Shown here: piece after piece, positions 1 through 8,138 of the stretch | Layout of the letters: each line of letters starts with the position of its first letter | Numbering within the stretch: the stretch's first letter is position 1 | Assembly: GCA_910584215.1 (NCBI GenBank) | Contig: CAJTYI010000025.1 | Location: 1 to 35,765, forward strand | DNA: 35,765 bases | Origin: an uncultured Roseburia sp. | GTDB taxonomy: Bacteria > Bacillota > Clostridia > Lachnospirales > Lachnospiraceae | Direction: 5' to 3' | The notes under the pieces: generated by a model | The model's database searches: none | Told to the model about the DNA's origin: nothing | The model's input: only the letters and a program-made list of their open reading frames with translations | Position numbers and translations under genes: made by a program

Positions 1-69
1 ACCTCTGGCATTTGCTCCATTCAGAAAAAAGCAGAGACTGTGACGCCAACTCACGATGAATTGCCGCAT
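1..69 (-). CDS. Possible start of a gene running off the window edge (tentative)
   Basis: On the minus strand an ATG at 69-67 opens a reading frame with no stop down to position 1, giving 23 codons beginning MRQFIVSWRHSL. It follows an AAGG about 3 bases upstream, which is short spacing. The segment around this start is one copy of a 35-bp direct repeat; the second copy (178-212) carries a similar ATG that is stopped after five further codons. The peptide resembles no family that I recognise. A short random open frame is quite possible. A gene next to an AgrC-type kinase could be a response regulator or a peptide, but nothing visible here shows that. Confidence 0.2.
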   Translation of the reverse strand, partial: MRQFIVSWRHSLCFFLNGANARG

Positions 70-212
70 TTACCTTATGAAAAAGAAAAAGTTTTCAGAA
101 GTTTATGATAGAATAAATATGCAAAACATAGGGCTACTTATTCAGTCAAAATAACGGCTAATAACCTATAAGTTATATTGCCACATCTACCTTGTGAAAA
201 AGAAAAAGTTTT
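61..212. repeat. Pair of 35-bp near-identical direct repeats
   Basis: Positions 61-95 and 178-212 match at 32 of 35 bases, 117 bp apart start to start, just beyond the stop of the sensor kinase gene. Read on the plus strand, most of the differences fall at third codon positions. Read on the minus strand, each copy holds an AAGG-like site followed by an ATG. They may be a duplicated leader or gene start, or paired regulator sites; which is not clear. Confidence 0.6.
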
Positions 213-219
213 TAAACGT

Positions 220-1545
220 CTAACGCCTATGGACTTTGTCTGCTGGGTCGATGTCACCAGGGAAACGGCACGATACCATCACATCCAGCACAAAGCTGCC
301 CTCCTCCGTATAGCAGAGCATATCCCCGTCCAGCCTTTTTGCGGCCTCCCGCACGGTCGCAAGCCCGAACCCATGGTCATATCCCTCCTTATCTGTGCCG
401 GGGAGCGTCCCCTTCTCCACATACAAATCGTCCCGGCATCGGTTTTTGATGCGTATTGTCAGATGATTGCGGGCATATTTCATCTGTACGAAAACCTGCC
501 TTTTTTCTGTTTCAAGTCCCTTTATTGCGTCGCACGCGTTTTCCAGCCCATTGGAGACAATCTGGCACAATTCCATATAAGGAATCTCCTGTACATCAGC
601 CTGAATATCCATCTGGCACTGCGCCTGCAATTCCTCAAACTTCGCGCTATAGTGCACAAGCACTGCATTGAGATATGGGTTGGCGCAGTACTGCCCCAAC
701 ACGGTATCCATTTCCGTCTCCACACCCTTTAAATACGCCAGCGCCTCCTTCGTTTTTCCAGCGGCTAGAAGCCCTGAGAGCGTAACCGTATGTCCTTTCA
801 TGTCGTGCTTCATCTTTCTGATGCGCTGCTGATTTTCAAGCTGTGCCTCCAGCGTATTTTTCTGCTCCTGTAACAAACGCTCACTCTGCTGCCTCCGGTA
901 AAGTAACAGCTGTCGGTAGAGCGATATAAAAATCGTCGCATAGTTAAACACCATCAAAACCAGAATCAGGATGCACAAAAACATATCTTCCGGCCGTTCT
1001 ATAATATTGGTGGGAAATTGTACCGTCACCACCAAAAGAACATAATAGAGCATCGTCATCCCGGCAAAGACTCCCCACCCTTTCTCTACCGCCTCCTGTA
1101 GCTCCAGATAGGGCTTGCGCAGATAGCGCCAGATCAGATATTCCAAAAGCGGATAGAGAATCAGTCTACTGATAAGCAGCAGCACATATTGCCCGCCCCC
1201 CAGAAAATAGTCAAGCAGATTCGTGGCCGCCATTATCCACAGACACGTAGTATCTGCCAGACAAAACGTCAGCAGAAACCGAAACCTCTTATCTGCGCTC
1301 ATTACATAGAAAAAAATAAAACTGGGTATGGAGCAGGTAAATAAAAAAACTTTTGACAGCATATCGATCCCGAACACCACATAAAGCATTCCGTTTACCC
1401 CCATCAGAACGCCCATGCCGATCACCGCCGCCCATATTGTCTTTTTTCTCGCATACCGCGAACGAAACAGCATGATAAAAAGAAAATACACATGGAACAT
1501 TGCCCAGTATATCGATATATCGCGTAATATTGTCATCTCCGTCAT
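220..1545 (-). CDS. GHKL-type (AgrC-like) sensor histidine kinase
   Basis: A membrane sensor kinase of the quorum-sensing AgrC/VirS type (441 aa from the chosen start). The N-terminal half is about 200 residues of hydrophobic segments, consistent with roughly six membrane spans. A coiled-coil linker rich in Q, R and L follows. The C-terminal half carries the KHDMKGH motif, whose histidine would be autophosphorylated, then the N-box (GLENACDAI) and the G-box (DHGFGLATV) of the GHKL ATP-binding fold (HATPase_c_5 type). The frame can be opened at a GTG at 1569, but ATGs at 1545 and 1536 follow a GGAAAGG or AGGTGG and fit better; the exact start is uncertain. Family members usually phosphorylate a LytTR response regulator encoded next to them. 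None is visible, but the downstream side is cut by the window edge. The signal is unknown. Confidence 0.88.
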   Translation of the reverse strand: MTEMTILRDISIYWAMFHVYFLFIMLFRSRYARKKTIWAAVIGMGVLMGVNGMLYVVFGIDMLSKVFLFTCSIPSFIFFYVMSADKRFRFLLTFCLADTTCLWIMAATNLLDYFLGGGQYVLLLISRLILYPLLEYLIWRYLRKPYLELQEAVEKGWGVFAGMTMLYYVLLVVTVQFPTNIIERPEDMFLCILILVLMVFNYATIFISLYRQLLLYRRQQSERLLQEQKNTLEAQLENQQRIRKMKHDMKGHTVTLSGLLAAGKTKEALAYLKGVETEMDTVLGQYCANPYLNAVLVHYSAKFEELQAQCQMDIQADVQEIPYMELCQIVSNGLENACDAIKGLETEKRQVFVQMKYARNHLTIRIKNRCRDDLYVEKGTLPGTDKEGYDHGFGLATVREAAKRLDGDMLCYTEEGSFVLDVMVSCRFPGDIDPADKVHRR

Positions 1546-1689
1546 CCACCTTTCCAGCGTACCGGTCACATTGCGTCATTTTCGCCGCCGTCATCCCTGT
1601 CTTACTCCCTCGCAGTGCAATCTGCTCACAGGACTTTTTTTCACAGGAGCGGCAAACCTCTTTCACATTTCACAGCTACAAGTTTTACC

Positions 1690-1739
1690 TTTGAAAAGAC
1701 AAGAGCAGAACCGTAAAACACCGGCTCTGCCCCTTGTCT
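1690..1739 (-). terminator. Rho-independent terminator after asd
   Basis: An imperfect inverted repeat of about 17-19 bp (1697-1713 with 1721-1739, loop about 7) is followed on the minus strand by a T-rich stretch at 1696-1690. It lies about 70 bases downstream of the asd stop and separates asd from the sensor kinase gene. Confidence 0.7.
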
Positions 1740-1806
1740 GTCAAATCTTGTATCACAATGGCACGGCTCAAGACAGCAAAAGTATTGAGCCAAACTGCAT
1801 CATCCC

Positions 1807-2898
1807 TTATTTTTGGGTAATATACCCCTGCGCCTTAAGCAGCTCCGCACAGAGCACGGCGCCGCCGGCCGCTCCGCGGACCGTATTGTGTGATAAACCT
1901 ACAAACTTCCAGTCATACACGGTATCTTCCCGCAGACGTCCGACCGAGACACCCATGCCTTTCTCGTAATCCACATCCATCGTCACCTGGGGACGGTTAT
2001 CCTCCTCCAGATACTGGATAAACTGTTGGGGCGCACTCGGCAGCTCTAACTCCTGGGGCACTCCTTTAAAATTCTTAAGCGCACAAAGAAGCTGCTCCTT
2101 CGTCGGCTTTTTTTTGAATTTTACGAAGACTGCCGCGGTATGTCCGTTTAACACCGGCACGCGGATACACTGGCAGGTAATGACGGGCGACTTTGCAGGC
2201 ACGATGCATTTGTTCTCATCATCAATCTCTCCCCAGATGCGAAGCGGCTCTTTCTCCGACTTCTCTTCTTCGCCTCCGATATAGGGAATGATATTTCCGA
2301 CCATCTCGGGCCAGTCTTTAAAAGTCTTTCCCGCACCGGAAATCGCCTGATAGGTCGTAGCCACCACCTCATACGGCTCAAACTCTTTCCAGGCCGTGAG
2401 CACCGGCGCATAACTTTGAATCGAGCAGTTGGGTTTTACCGCGACAAAGCCGCGCTTCGTGCCAAGCCGTTCTCTCTGATATTTGATGACTTCCATATGC
2501 TGCGGATTGACCTCAGGCACCACCATCGGTACATCCGGCGTCCATCTGTGGGCGCTGTTGTTGGAGACAACCGGCGTCTCCGTCCTCGCATAGTCTTCCT
2601 CAATCTTCTTGATCTCTTCTTTCGTCATATCGACTGCCGAAAATACGAAATCCACCTGTGCGGCAACGCTCTCGACTTCATTGACATTCATCACCTGGAT
2701 CTTTTTTACTGCCTCCGGCATCGGGGTATCCATCTTCCAGCGGCCTCCCACGGCATCCTCATAGGTCTTTCCCGCGCTTCTCTCGCTGGCTGCAATCGTC
2801 GTCACTTCAAACCACGGATGATTCTCCAACAGGGAGATAAACCTCTGTCCCACCATACCTGTGCCGCCAAGAATACCTACTTTTAATTTGTCGCTCAT
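1807..2898 (-). CDS. asd: Aspartate-semialdehyde dehydrogenase
   Basis: Reduces aspartyl-phosphate to aspartate semialdehyde with NADPH, the branch point to lysine/diaminopimelate, threonine and methionine. The 363-aa protein has the N-terminal nucleotide-binding loop GGTGMVGQRF (residues 11-20), the active-site cysteine C158 in KPNCSIQ, and the catalytic histidine H253 in RVPVLNGHTA. Its length and its WxPDVP and HNTVRGAAGGA segments fit the archaeal/yeast-like form of the enzyme, which is common in Clostridia, rather than the classic E. coli form. The ATG follows GAGGAG at nine bases. It has its own strong promoter (2996-3024), a leader of about 90 nt and its own terminator, so it is probably a single-gene unit even though argH lies just upstream on the same strand. 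Confidence 0.96.
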   Translation of the reverse strand: MSDKLKVGILGGTGMVGQRFISLLENHPWFEVTTIAASERSAGKTYEDAVGGRWKMDTPMPEAVKKIQVMNVNEVESVAAQVDFVFSAVDMTKEEIKKIEEDYARTETPVVSNNSAHRWTPDVPMVVPEVNPQHMEVIKYQRERLGTKRGFVAVKPNCSIQSYAPVLTAWKEFEPYEVVATTYQAISGAGKTFKDWPEMVGNIIPYIGGEEEKSEKEPLRIWGEIDDENKCIVPAKSPVITCQCIRVPVLNGHTAAVFVKFKKKPTKEQLLCALKNFKGVPQELELPSAPQQFIQYLEEDNRPQVTMDVDYEKGMGVSVGRLREDTVYDWKFVGLSHNTVRGAAGGAVLCAELLKAQGYITQK

Positions 2899-2995
2899 TT
2901 GTCCAATCTCCTCGTCTTATCTCTTTTTCCACAACGTCTGCGCACACGGCCACCCTGTGTGTCCGTACCACGCGAACAACTGTCTTTCTGTAACT

Positions 2996-3024
2996 ATATT
3001 ATGATATACGCACAAAAAATGCAA
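2996..3024 (-). promoter_or_regulatory. Sigma-A promoter for asd
   Basis: Minus strand: TTGCAT, a 17-base spacer, then TAATAT. The predicted start near 2989 leaves a leader of about 90 nt before the asd ATG. The leader holds a short CACAC/GTGTG hairpin but no riboswitch that I recognise. Confidence 0.75.
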
Positions 3025-3101
3025 TGCCCATTTCGTAAAAAATTATGTCCTTTTTTGCAGTTTCTTGTATAATTCCCACAATTCACTTCTTTCTCTTACG
3101 C

Positions 3102-4502
3102 TCATTGTTCACCAAAATCCAGCCAGACTTTGGCAAGATACATCTCCTCCGTCTCAATCACTTTCTCCATTGCCTCCCTGCCCGGCGCGCCGACCGTCAA
3201 GCGCTTGTCCACACATGTTTCCATAGAGATCGCGTCATAGATGTCCTCCTCAAACGCGGGGCAGATTTCCTTCAATTCCGCCAGGCTCATATCATCGATC
3301 GCGATCTTTTTGTCGATGCAGTAGAGTACGATGCGCCCCACAATGCTGTGGGCATCGCGGAATGGCACACCATGTTTTACCAGATAGTCCGCCGCGTCCG
3401 TGGCGTTGGTAAAACCGCCGTTCGCCGACGCGCGCATCCGTTCTCTGCGAAAACGCATGGTGGATAGCATACCGCGAAACAGTGCGATACACCCTTTGAC
3501 CGTGTCCATCGCATCGAACGACAGCTCTTTATCCTCCTGCATGTCTTTGTTGTAGGCCAGCGGGATACCCTTCATCGTGGTGAGCAGTGAAAATAGCGCA
3601 CCATACACACGCCCGGTCTTTCCCCTGACTAACTCGGCAATATCAGGGTTCTTCTTCTGCGGCATGATGCTGCTGCCTGTACTGTAGGCGTCATCAATCT
3701 CCACAAACTGATATTCGTTGCTGTTCCAGATGATGATCTCCTCCGAGAAGCGTGACAGATGCATCATTATCGTCGCGCAGGCCGACAGAAATTCGATCAG
3801 ATAATCGCGGTCGGAGACGCCGTCCATACTGTTTTGCGTCGGTCCGTAAAAATCAAGCAGCTCCGCCGTGTAGGCCCGATCGAGCGGATACGTCGTTCCC
3901 GCCAGAGCTCCGGAACCAAGCGGACAGAAATTCATGCGCTGATAGATATCGTAAAGGCGCAGTCTGTCGCGCTTAAACATTTCAAAATAGGCTCCCATGT
4001 GATGGGCCAGCGTAATCGGCTGCGCTTTCTGCAGGTGCGTAAAGCCCGGCATGATCGTATCGAGATTGTCTTTCATGATGTTTAAAATGGTCTGCAAAAG
4101 TTCTCTAAGCAGCCTATCCGTCTCCACCACCTCTTTCCTGGTGTAGAGACGCATATCAAGCGCCACCTGGTCGTTTCTGCTGCGCCCGGTGTGCAGCTTT
4201 TTGCCAACGTCTCCTAGGCGGTCAATCAGCGTCGCCTCCACGAAACTGTGAATATCCTCATATGCGTCGGAGATCTCAAGCGCCCCGCTTTCGACTTCCG
4301 CAAGGATATCCTTTAAGCATAACAGGATCGCATCTTTCTCTTGTTCCGTCAAAATCCCCTGTTTCGCAAGCATTGTCACATGAGCCATGCTGCCCTCGAT
4401 ATCTTCCCTGTAAAACTTTTGGTCAAACGCGATCGACGCATTAAAATTGTAAACCAGCTTGTCCGTCTCCTTGGTGAAACGTCCCCCCCATAATTGTGCC
4501 AT
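3102..4502 (-). CDS. argH: Argininosuccinate lyase
   Basis: Catalyses the last step of arginine synthesis, splitting argininosuccinate into arginine and fumarate in the cytoplasm. The 466-aa protein begins MAQLWGGRF, the usual ArgH N-terminus. It carries the superfamily signature GSSIMPQKKNPD, the flexible active-site loop with its serine, and the TGRSRNDQVALD substrate-binding segment. The frame is open further upstream to 4625, but the ATG at 4502 follows GAGAGG at about six bases and matches the family start. Typical length is 455-470 aa, so the protein looks complete. queH lies about 100 bp upstream on the same strand and may be co-transcribed; no clear promoter is visible between them. 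Confidence 0.96.
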   Translation of the reverse strand: MAQLWGGRFTKETDKLVYNFNASIAFDQKFYREDIEGSMAHVTMLAKQGILTEQEKDAILLCLKDILAEVESGALEISDAYEDIHSFVEATLIDRLGDVGKKLHTGRSRNDQVALDMRLYTRKEVVETDRLLRELLQTILNIMKDNLDTIMPGFTHLQKAQPITLAHHMGAYFEMFKRDRLRLYDIYQRMNFCPLGSGALAGTTYPLDRAYTAELLDFYGPTQNSMDGVSDRDYLIEFLSACATIMMHLSRFSEEIIIWNSNEYQFVEIDDAYSTGSSIMPQKKNPDIAELVRGKTGRVYGALFSLLTTMKGIPLAYNKDMQEDKELSFDAMDTVKGCIALFRGMLSTMRFRRERMRASANGGFTNATDAADYLVKHGVPFRDAHSIVGRIVLYCIDKKIAIDDMSLAELKEICPAFEEDIYDAISMETCVDKRLTVGAPGREAMEKVIETEEMYLAKVWLDFGEQ

Positions 4503-4605
4503 ACTGTATCCTCTCTTTCTGTCCATTGATAGACCCTGACTCTCGCTAAAGATTAAGTGCGCTTTGCGTTTGCGGCAATCCCGCATACGGGTTTTAGTGA
4601 AAGCG

Positions 4606-5214
4606 TCAGCGCATACTAAAGACACACCCGCAATAATCCTGCCGATACATGCCGTACTCGGCCGACAGTTCCACCGAACGCTTATAACCGTTTTTCTTCT
4701 TAAAATCGGAGTTCAGATAGGCAACACCGTACTCGGCCGCAAGCCGTTCCCCGATCTCATTTAATTTTTCCGCATTTTTGAGCGGACTTATAGACAATGT
4801 GGTCGTAAAATAATCCTTGTGCAGCTTGCTTGCCAACTCGGCCGCCTCCCGCAGCCGCAGCTCATAACACATAAAACAGCGCTCGCCTCCCTCCGGCGCA
4901 TGCTCTAACCCCTCGGCCATCCGATAAAAACGGTCGGTATCATAAGCGCCCTCAAGAAAAGTGATCGGATACCTTGCCGGCAGTTGGGCAATAAACCACT
5001 GCTGTTCCCGGACTCTCTTTTGATACTCCGTATCGGGGTATATATTGGGATTATAGTAAAATACCGTAATCTCAAAGTAATCGGACAGATATTCCAGACA
5101 ATAAGAACTGCACGGTGCACAGCAGCTGTGCAGTAAAAGCTTCGGGACTATCCCTCGCTCTTCGTTTTGGCGTATGGTCTCCTCAAGCACCCTCTGATAA
5201 TTTATTTTATTCAT
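4606..5214 (-). CDS. queH: Epoxyqueuosine reductase QueH
   Basis: QueH (formerly DUF208) reduces epoxyqueuosine to queuosine in tRNA, the last step of that anticodon modification, as a non-homologous replacement for QueG. The 202-aa protein shows the family's cysteine pattern: HSCCAPCSSYCLEYL near residues 29-42 (C31, C32, C35), then ERCFMCYELRL, and YRQDYCGCVFS close to the C-terminus. These cysteines are expected to bind an iron-sulphur cluster and a second metal. The frame could open nine codons earlier, inside the end of the upstream glycosyltransferase gene. I prefer the ATG at 5214, which has AGG six bases before it and leaves a 7-bp gap. The gene is probably translated from the same message as its upstream neighbour. 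Confidence 0.93.
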   Translation of the reverse strand: MNKINYQRVLEETIRQNEERGIVPKLLLHSCCAPCSSYCLEYLSDYFEITVFYYNPNIYPDTEYQKRVREQQWFIAQLPARYPITFLEGAYDTDRFYRMAEGLEHAPEGGERCFMCYELRLREAAELASKLHKDYFTTTLSISPLKNAEKLNEIGERLAAEYGVAYLNSDFKKKNGYKRSVELSAEYGMYRQDYCGCVFSMR

Positions 5215-5221
5215 AGACAAC

Positions 5222-6442
5222 CTATTTCCTCTTACAAACATCGTTCAGAACGTTTGCCTTACGTTCTCTTTCACACTCTGCTTCCTCTGCCAGGTGCAAA
5301 ATTGTCATCGCCCGATGCCTCCAGGTATGGCCCTGCAAATATATCTGATAAGCCCGCTCTTCGATCACACGGCGCTTATCCGTATCCTCCAGCAGCGCCT
5401 GCGCCCTCTCACACATTGAGGTCATATCTGTCAGATCATAAAAGCACAACGCTCCTTGATCGTCAAACGCCCCGCGCAGATAATCATTCTCTTCCGTCAG
5501 CACGGCGGTGTGGTTTGCCATACCGGCCACAATCCGATCGTGCATCCCCTGCGGAAAAAACGGCGTCACATTCAGAAGAATCGGCGCCCGCGCAATGCGC
5601 TGAAAAGACAGCGCATAGGTGAGCGCCCGCTCCAAAGTAAAATAACGGTCTGCCGCGGTATGGTACTGATACCATCCCTCCCCCACGGCTTTCACCGGTA
5701 TCTTATGCGCCAGCAGGGCGTCTACTGCCTTTTTGCGAAAATAGTCGCGCACATAGGCGTCCACCGCATACATACCGTTCATTTGCAGTGCAAACTGCTC
5801 TGGCGGCACCCGCTCGCCCCGCCGCTCTAAAATTTCCAGATACGCCTCTTCCATCGGAATCTTAGGCTCCGCAATGCGGCGCTCAATCAATTCCCGCATC
5901 ACACTTGCCGCATCGGCCGGCGACTTGTCCACAATATCCATGATATTGTCCGGCTCTTGGTAGGTGCCCATAAAGAGAACATACCGACTCTCTTTTTGAG
6001 GCGTCACAAACGCTTCACATGCCCCGAGCGGAAGCGTGTGAACCGATTTGACGGTCGGATAATAAGACGCCACATACTGCCTGTGGCTCTCATCGACCAC
6101 CAGCACATGAAGATTATCAGCGCGGCAGGTCAGCCCCGTATAGTGAAACAGTGGATGATCTAAAATGTAATCAAAAAATGGTCCCTGCAAATGGTCGAGG
6201 TAATAACTGCCGTCCTCCATCACCATCCGCGGCAGCATCGAGTTAAAATCTATGATCACACGATACCTGTGCGCTAAGAGCGGTTCTAACTGCGCGTCGA
6301 TATCCCTGTCTTTGGAAAATTCACAAACCTCGGTCAAAAATCCCAGTTCTTCATACGCCGCGGCCAGCCGGCCGGCAAAAAAATTACCGGAAGAATAACA
6401 GATATCCCTAGAACAAATGATCAATACCCTGTCACGCTTCAT
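5222..6442 (-). CDS. CgeB-like glycosyltransferase (group 1 type)
   Basis: A soluble 406-aa protein that looks like the CgeB/DUF3880-plus-Glyco_trans_1_2 family, in which CgeB of Bacillus is a spore-coat maturation glycosyltransferase. An N-terminal Rossmann-like half begins RVLIICSRDI. The C-terminal half contains LLNVTPFFPQGMHDRIVAGM followed by AVLTEENDYL, the typical end of these enzymes, where the E and the following acidic positions lie near the sugar nucleotide. A TTG at 6451 could also start the frame, but the ATG at 6442 is nine bases from GGAG and is preferred. It overlaps nothing and is seven bases from queH. The donor and acceptor cannot be read from the sequence. A role in spore or cell-surface glycosylation is an inference from the family only. 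Confidence 0.75.
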   Translation of the reverse strand: MKRDRVLIICSRDICYSSGNFFAGRLAAAYEELGFLTEVCEFSKDRDIDAQLEPLLAHRYRVIIDFNSMLPRMVMEDGSYYLDHLQGPFFDYILDHPLFHYTGLTCRADNLHVLVVDESHRQYVASYYPTVKSVHTLPLGACEAFVTPQKESRYVLFMGTYQEPDNIMDIVDKSPADAASVMRELIERRIAEPKIPMEEAYLEILERRGERVPPEQFALQMNGMYAVDAYVRDYFRKKAVDALLAHKIPVKAVGEGWYQYHTAADRYFTLERALTYALSFQRIARAPILLNVTPFFPQGMHDRIVAGMANHTAVLTEENDYLRGAFDDQGALCFYDLTDMTSMCERAQALLEDTDKRRVIEERAYQIYLQGHTWRHRAMTILHLAEEAECERERKANVLNDVCKRK

Positions 6443-6514
6443 CTCATGCAACTCCGATCTTTCGCACCCTTAATCTCAAACGACCTTCTCCTAGACAGCT
6501 TTCATCTGCCGGAA

Positions 6515-6928
6515 TCAGTACATCTTGCGCATAAAGCGAAACTCCACCACTGCAAGCAGATAGACCACCGCACACAAAAGCATAACGACTGCTTTTTTGA
6601 CGACAAACCCCGTAACGATCTCCACGATTAAGACCATCCCATGCAGCCAAACCGGCACATCGCGCAGACACAGCGCGATCGCCACATTCAGCGCGATCAC
6701 GACACATGCCGCCAAAACCGGCACATCAAATGCCGCGATACTTAAGACAACGACAAGAATCGCCGCCACAATCGCTGCAAACAGCACGAACATACTGATT
6801 GTCTCATGGTCCGATAGAATATCTTTGATTGTTTTTTCTTTTTTTCTCCGCTCCCGCAGAGAAACCCTGTCGCTGTCCTTTTTTTCAAAATCCTGAATCT
6901 CCTTCATCTCCGGTTCACTCATAGTCAT
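6515..6928 (-). CDS. Small three- to four-span membrane protein, unknown function
   Basis: A protein of 137 aa. The first 45 or so residues are charged (E, K, D and R) and should be cytoplasmic. They are followed by hydrophobic stretches near residues 46-66, 69-86, 95-110 and 112-128, and the protein ends with the basic segment RFMRKMY. I do not recognise the family. The ATG at 6928 has GGAAAGG seven bases upstream; an ATG seven codons earlier lacks a good site. It has its own consensus promoter (7002-7030) and is followed after about 70 bp by the CgeB-like gene, so it is probably the first gene of a run through queH and perhaps argH. Confidence 0.75.
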   Translation of the reverse strand: MTMSEPEMKEIQDFEKKDSDRVSLRERRKKEKTIKDILSDHETISMFVLFAAIVAAILVVVLSIAAFDVPVLAACVVIALNVAIALCLRDVPVWLHGMVLIVEIVTGFVVKKAVVMLLCAVVYLLAVVEFRFMRKMY

Positions 6929-7001
6929 AACCATACCTTTCCGAAACAATTTACAGTGTAATTCTGCACATCATAAAACATACTTCGTGAGCCTTTTTAT
7001 C

Positions 7002-7030
7002 ATTATACCAAGTAATCCCCTGTGAGACAA
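7002..7030 (-). promoter_or_regulatory. Sigma-A promoter upstream of the small membrane protein
   Basis: Minus strand: TTGTCT, a 17-base spacer, then a perfect TATAAT. It lies about 25 bases past the deoC stop, so transcription of the 6928-to-3102 gene run can begin independently of deoC. Confidence 0.78.
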
Positions 7031-7054
7031 GTGTATCCATACCGTAACAAGATA

Positions 7055-7696
7055 TTACCGCCCTAATATGGCAAGTGTCGCGCTCGTGCCAAGACGCGAG
7101 GCGCCCGCTCTTACCATCTCCTCCGCCTCACTGGCGGTGTGGATGCCCCCGGAAGCTTTTACCCCCATGGTATCTCCCACAACAGACCTCATCAGCGCTA
7201 CGTCCCTGGCATCAGCGCCGCCGTGCGAAAATCCCGTCGAGGTTTTCACAAAATCCGCACCGGCCTTACTCGCCAGCCGGCAGGCCCTGATCTTCTCCTC
7301 CTCGCACAACAGGCAGGTCTCGATAATGACTTTCAACACCCGCGCACCGCAGAGCGCCTTAATTGCCTTGATTTCCTCCAAGACGAGCGCATCTTCCCCA
7401 TCTTTGAGCGCCCCCACATTGATCACCATGTCAATCTCCTTAGCGCCGTCGGCCAGCGCCGCTTCTGTCTCCGCCAGTTTTACACTGCCCGGCATCATAC
7501 CGAGCGGAAACCCGACTACGGTGCAGACTTTCACATCCGAACCTTTCAGCAGCTCTGCGGCATATGCGGTGTAAAATCCGTTGACACACACGGAAGCGAA
7601 ATGATAGCGCACGGCCTCCTCACACAGCGTTTTGATCTGTTCTCTGGTCGCCTCCGGCTTTAACAGCGTATGGTCAAACATCTTTGTCTCTAACAT
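7055..7696 (-). CDS. deoC: Deoxyribose-phosphate aldolase
   Basis: Cleaves 2-deoxyribose-5-phosphate to glyceraldehyde-3-phosphate and acetaldehyde in deoxynucleoside breakdown. It is a 213-aa TIM barrel. The Schiff-base lysine is K151 in FVKTSTGF, the second active-site lysine is K180 in GVKASGGI, and the acidic residue D89 is in EIDMVINVG. The length matches the short bacterial DeoC class. The frame opens 31 codons earlier, but the ATG at 7696 sits directly behind AGGAGGGGG and matches the family start. No clear promoter is visible between it and the terminator at 7752-7802. The usual deo partners (deoB, pdp, cdd) are absent from the window, so it appears to be a stand-alone copy. Confidence 0.95.
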   Translation of the reverse strand: MLETKMFDHTLLKPEATREQIKTLCEEAVRYHFASVCVNGFYTAYAAELLKGSDVKVCTVVGFPLGMMPGSVKLAETEAALADGAKEIDMVINVGALKDGEDALVLEEIKAIKALCGARVLKVIIETCLLCEEEKIRACRLASKAGADFVKTSTGFSHGGADARDVALMRSVVGDTMGVKASGGIHTASEAEEMVRAGASRLGTSATLAILGR

Positions 7697-7751
7697 AATC
7701 CCCCTCCTGCGATAGATACGTTTGGTTCCTCTGATGACACGGTTTTCCATA

Positions 7752-7802
7752 ATGTGAAAAACAGCAACAATCTGTGCAATGTCACACAAACCGTTGCTGT
7801 TT
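7752..7802 (-). terminator. Rho-independent terminator after tRNA-Thr
   Basis: A 10-bp perfect stem (7759-7768 with 7793-7802), with a further TGTG/CACA pairing inside the loop, is followed on the minus strand by TTTTT then CACATT. It lies about 15 bases beyond the tRNA 3' end, so it fits termination of the tRNA transcript before deoC. Confidence 0.8.
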
Positions 7803-7816
7803 TCTCCCTCTTTTAC

Positions 7817-7890
<74 letters not shown>

Positions 7891-7920
7891 ATTTCTGTGA
7901 ACATGACTGCCACAAATGCT

Positions 7921-7948
7921 ATTATACCAATATTTTAAAAAAAAGCAA
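7921..7948 (-). promoter_or_regulatory. Promoter of tRNA-Thr
   Basis: Minus strand: TTGCTT, a 16-base A/T-rich spacer, then a perfect TATAAT about 30 bases before the mature tRNA 5' end. Long A and T tracts upstream could act as an UP element. Confidence 0.72.
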
Positions 7949-7982
7949 CTATTTTTTTCATTTCTGAGAAAAAATTTTTATT

Positions 7983-7991
7983 CTTGTCGAA
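7983..7991 (+). promoter_or_regulatory. Candidate Spo0A box upstream of the DUF5688-like gene
   Basis: CTTGTCGAA contains the TGTCGAA core of the Spo0A-binding 0A box (8 of 9 against TTTGTCGAA). It lies about 40 bp upstream of the -35 of the plus-strand gene at 8139. A single short match could be chance. Confidence 0.3.
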
Positions 7992-8032
7992 ATTTCTTGT
8001 TTTGCCCTCCAAAAACAGTACTTTTTTCCTAC

Positions 8033-8061
8033 TTGCTTTTGAAAAAAATATCTGCTACTGT
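8033..8061 (+). promoter_or_regulatory. Promoter of the DUF5688-like gene
   Basis: Plus strand: TTGCTT, a 17-base spacer, then TACTGT. The predicted start near 8068 leaves a leader of about 70 nt before the ATG at 8139. Confidence 0.6.
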
Positions 8062-8138
8062 AAGCACACACGATGGTAAATAAATCTTGTCCGCTTGTAC
8101 CGGCAGAATCTTTCTCCTCATACTAAAAGGAGATCTTC

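Noticed and set aside
1289..1666. A Cys-rich minus-strand frame (starting MKEVCRSCEKKSCEQ) just upstream of the sensor kinase
   Set aside because: It has only a GTG start and no clear ribosome site, and it runs about 260 bp into the kinase gene in another frame. The Cys pattern is curious, but the kinase frame is clearly the real one.
2899..2995. A T-box-like AGGGTGG in the asd leader
   Set aside because: The leader is only about 90 nt, too short for a T-box with its specifier and antiterminator domains, and the rest of the motif (AACCGCG) does not match.
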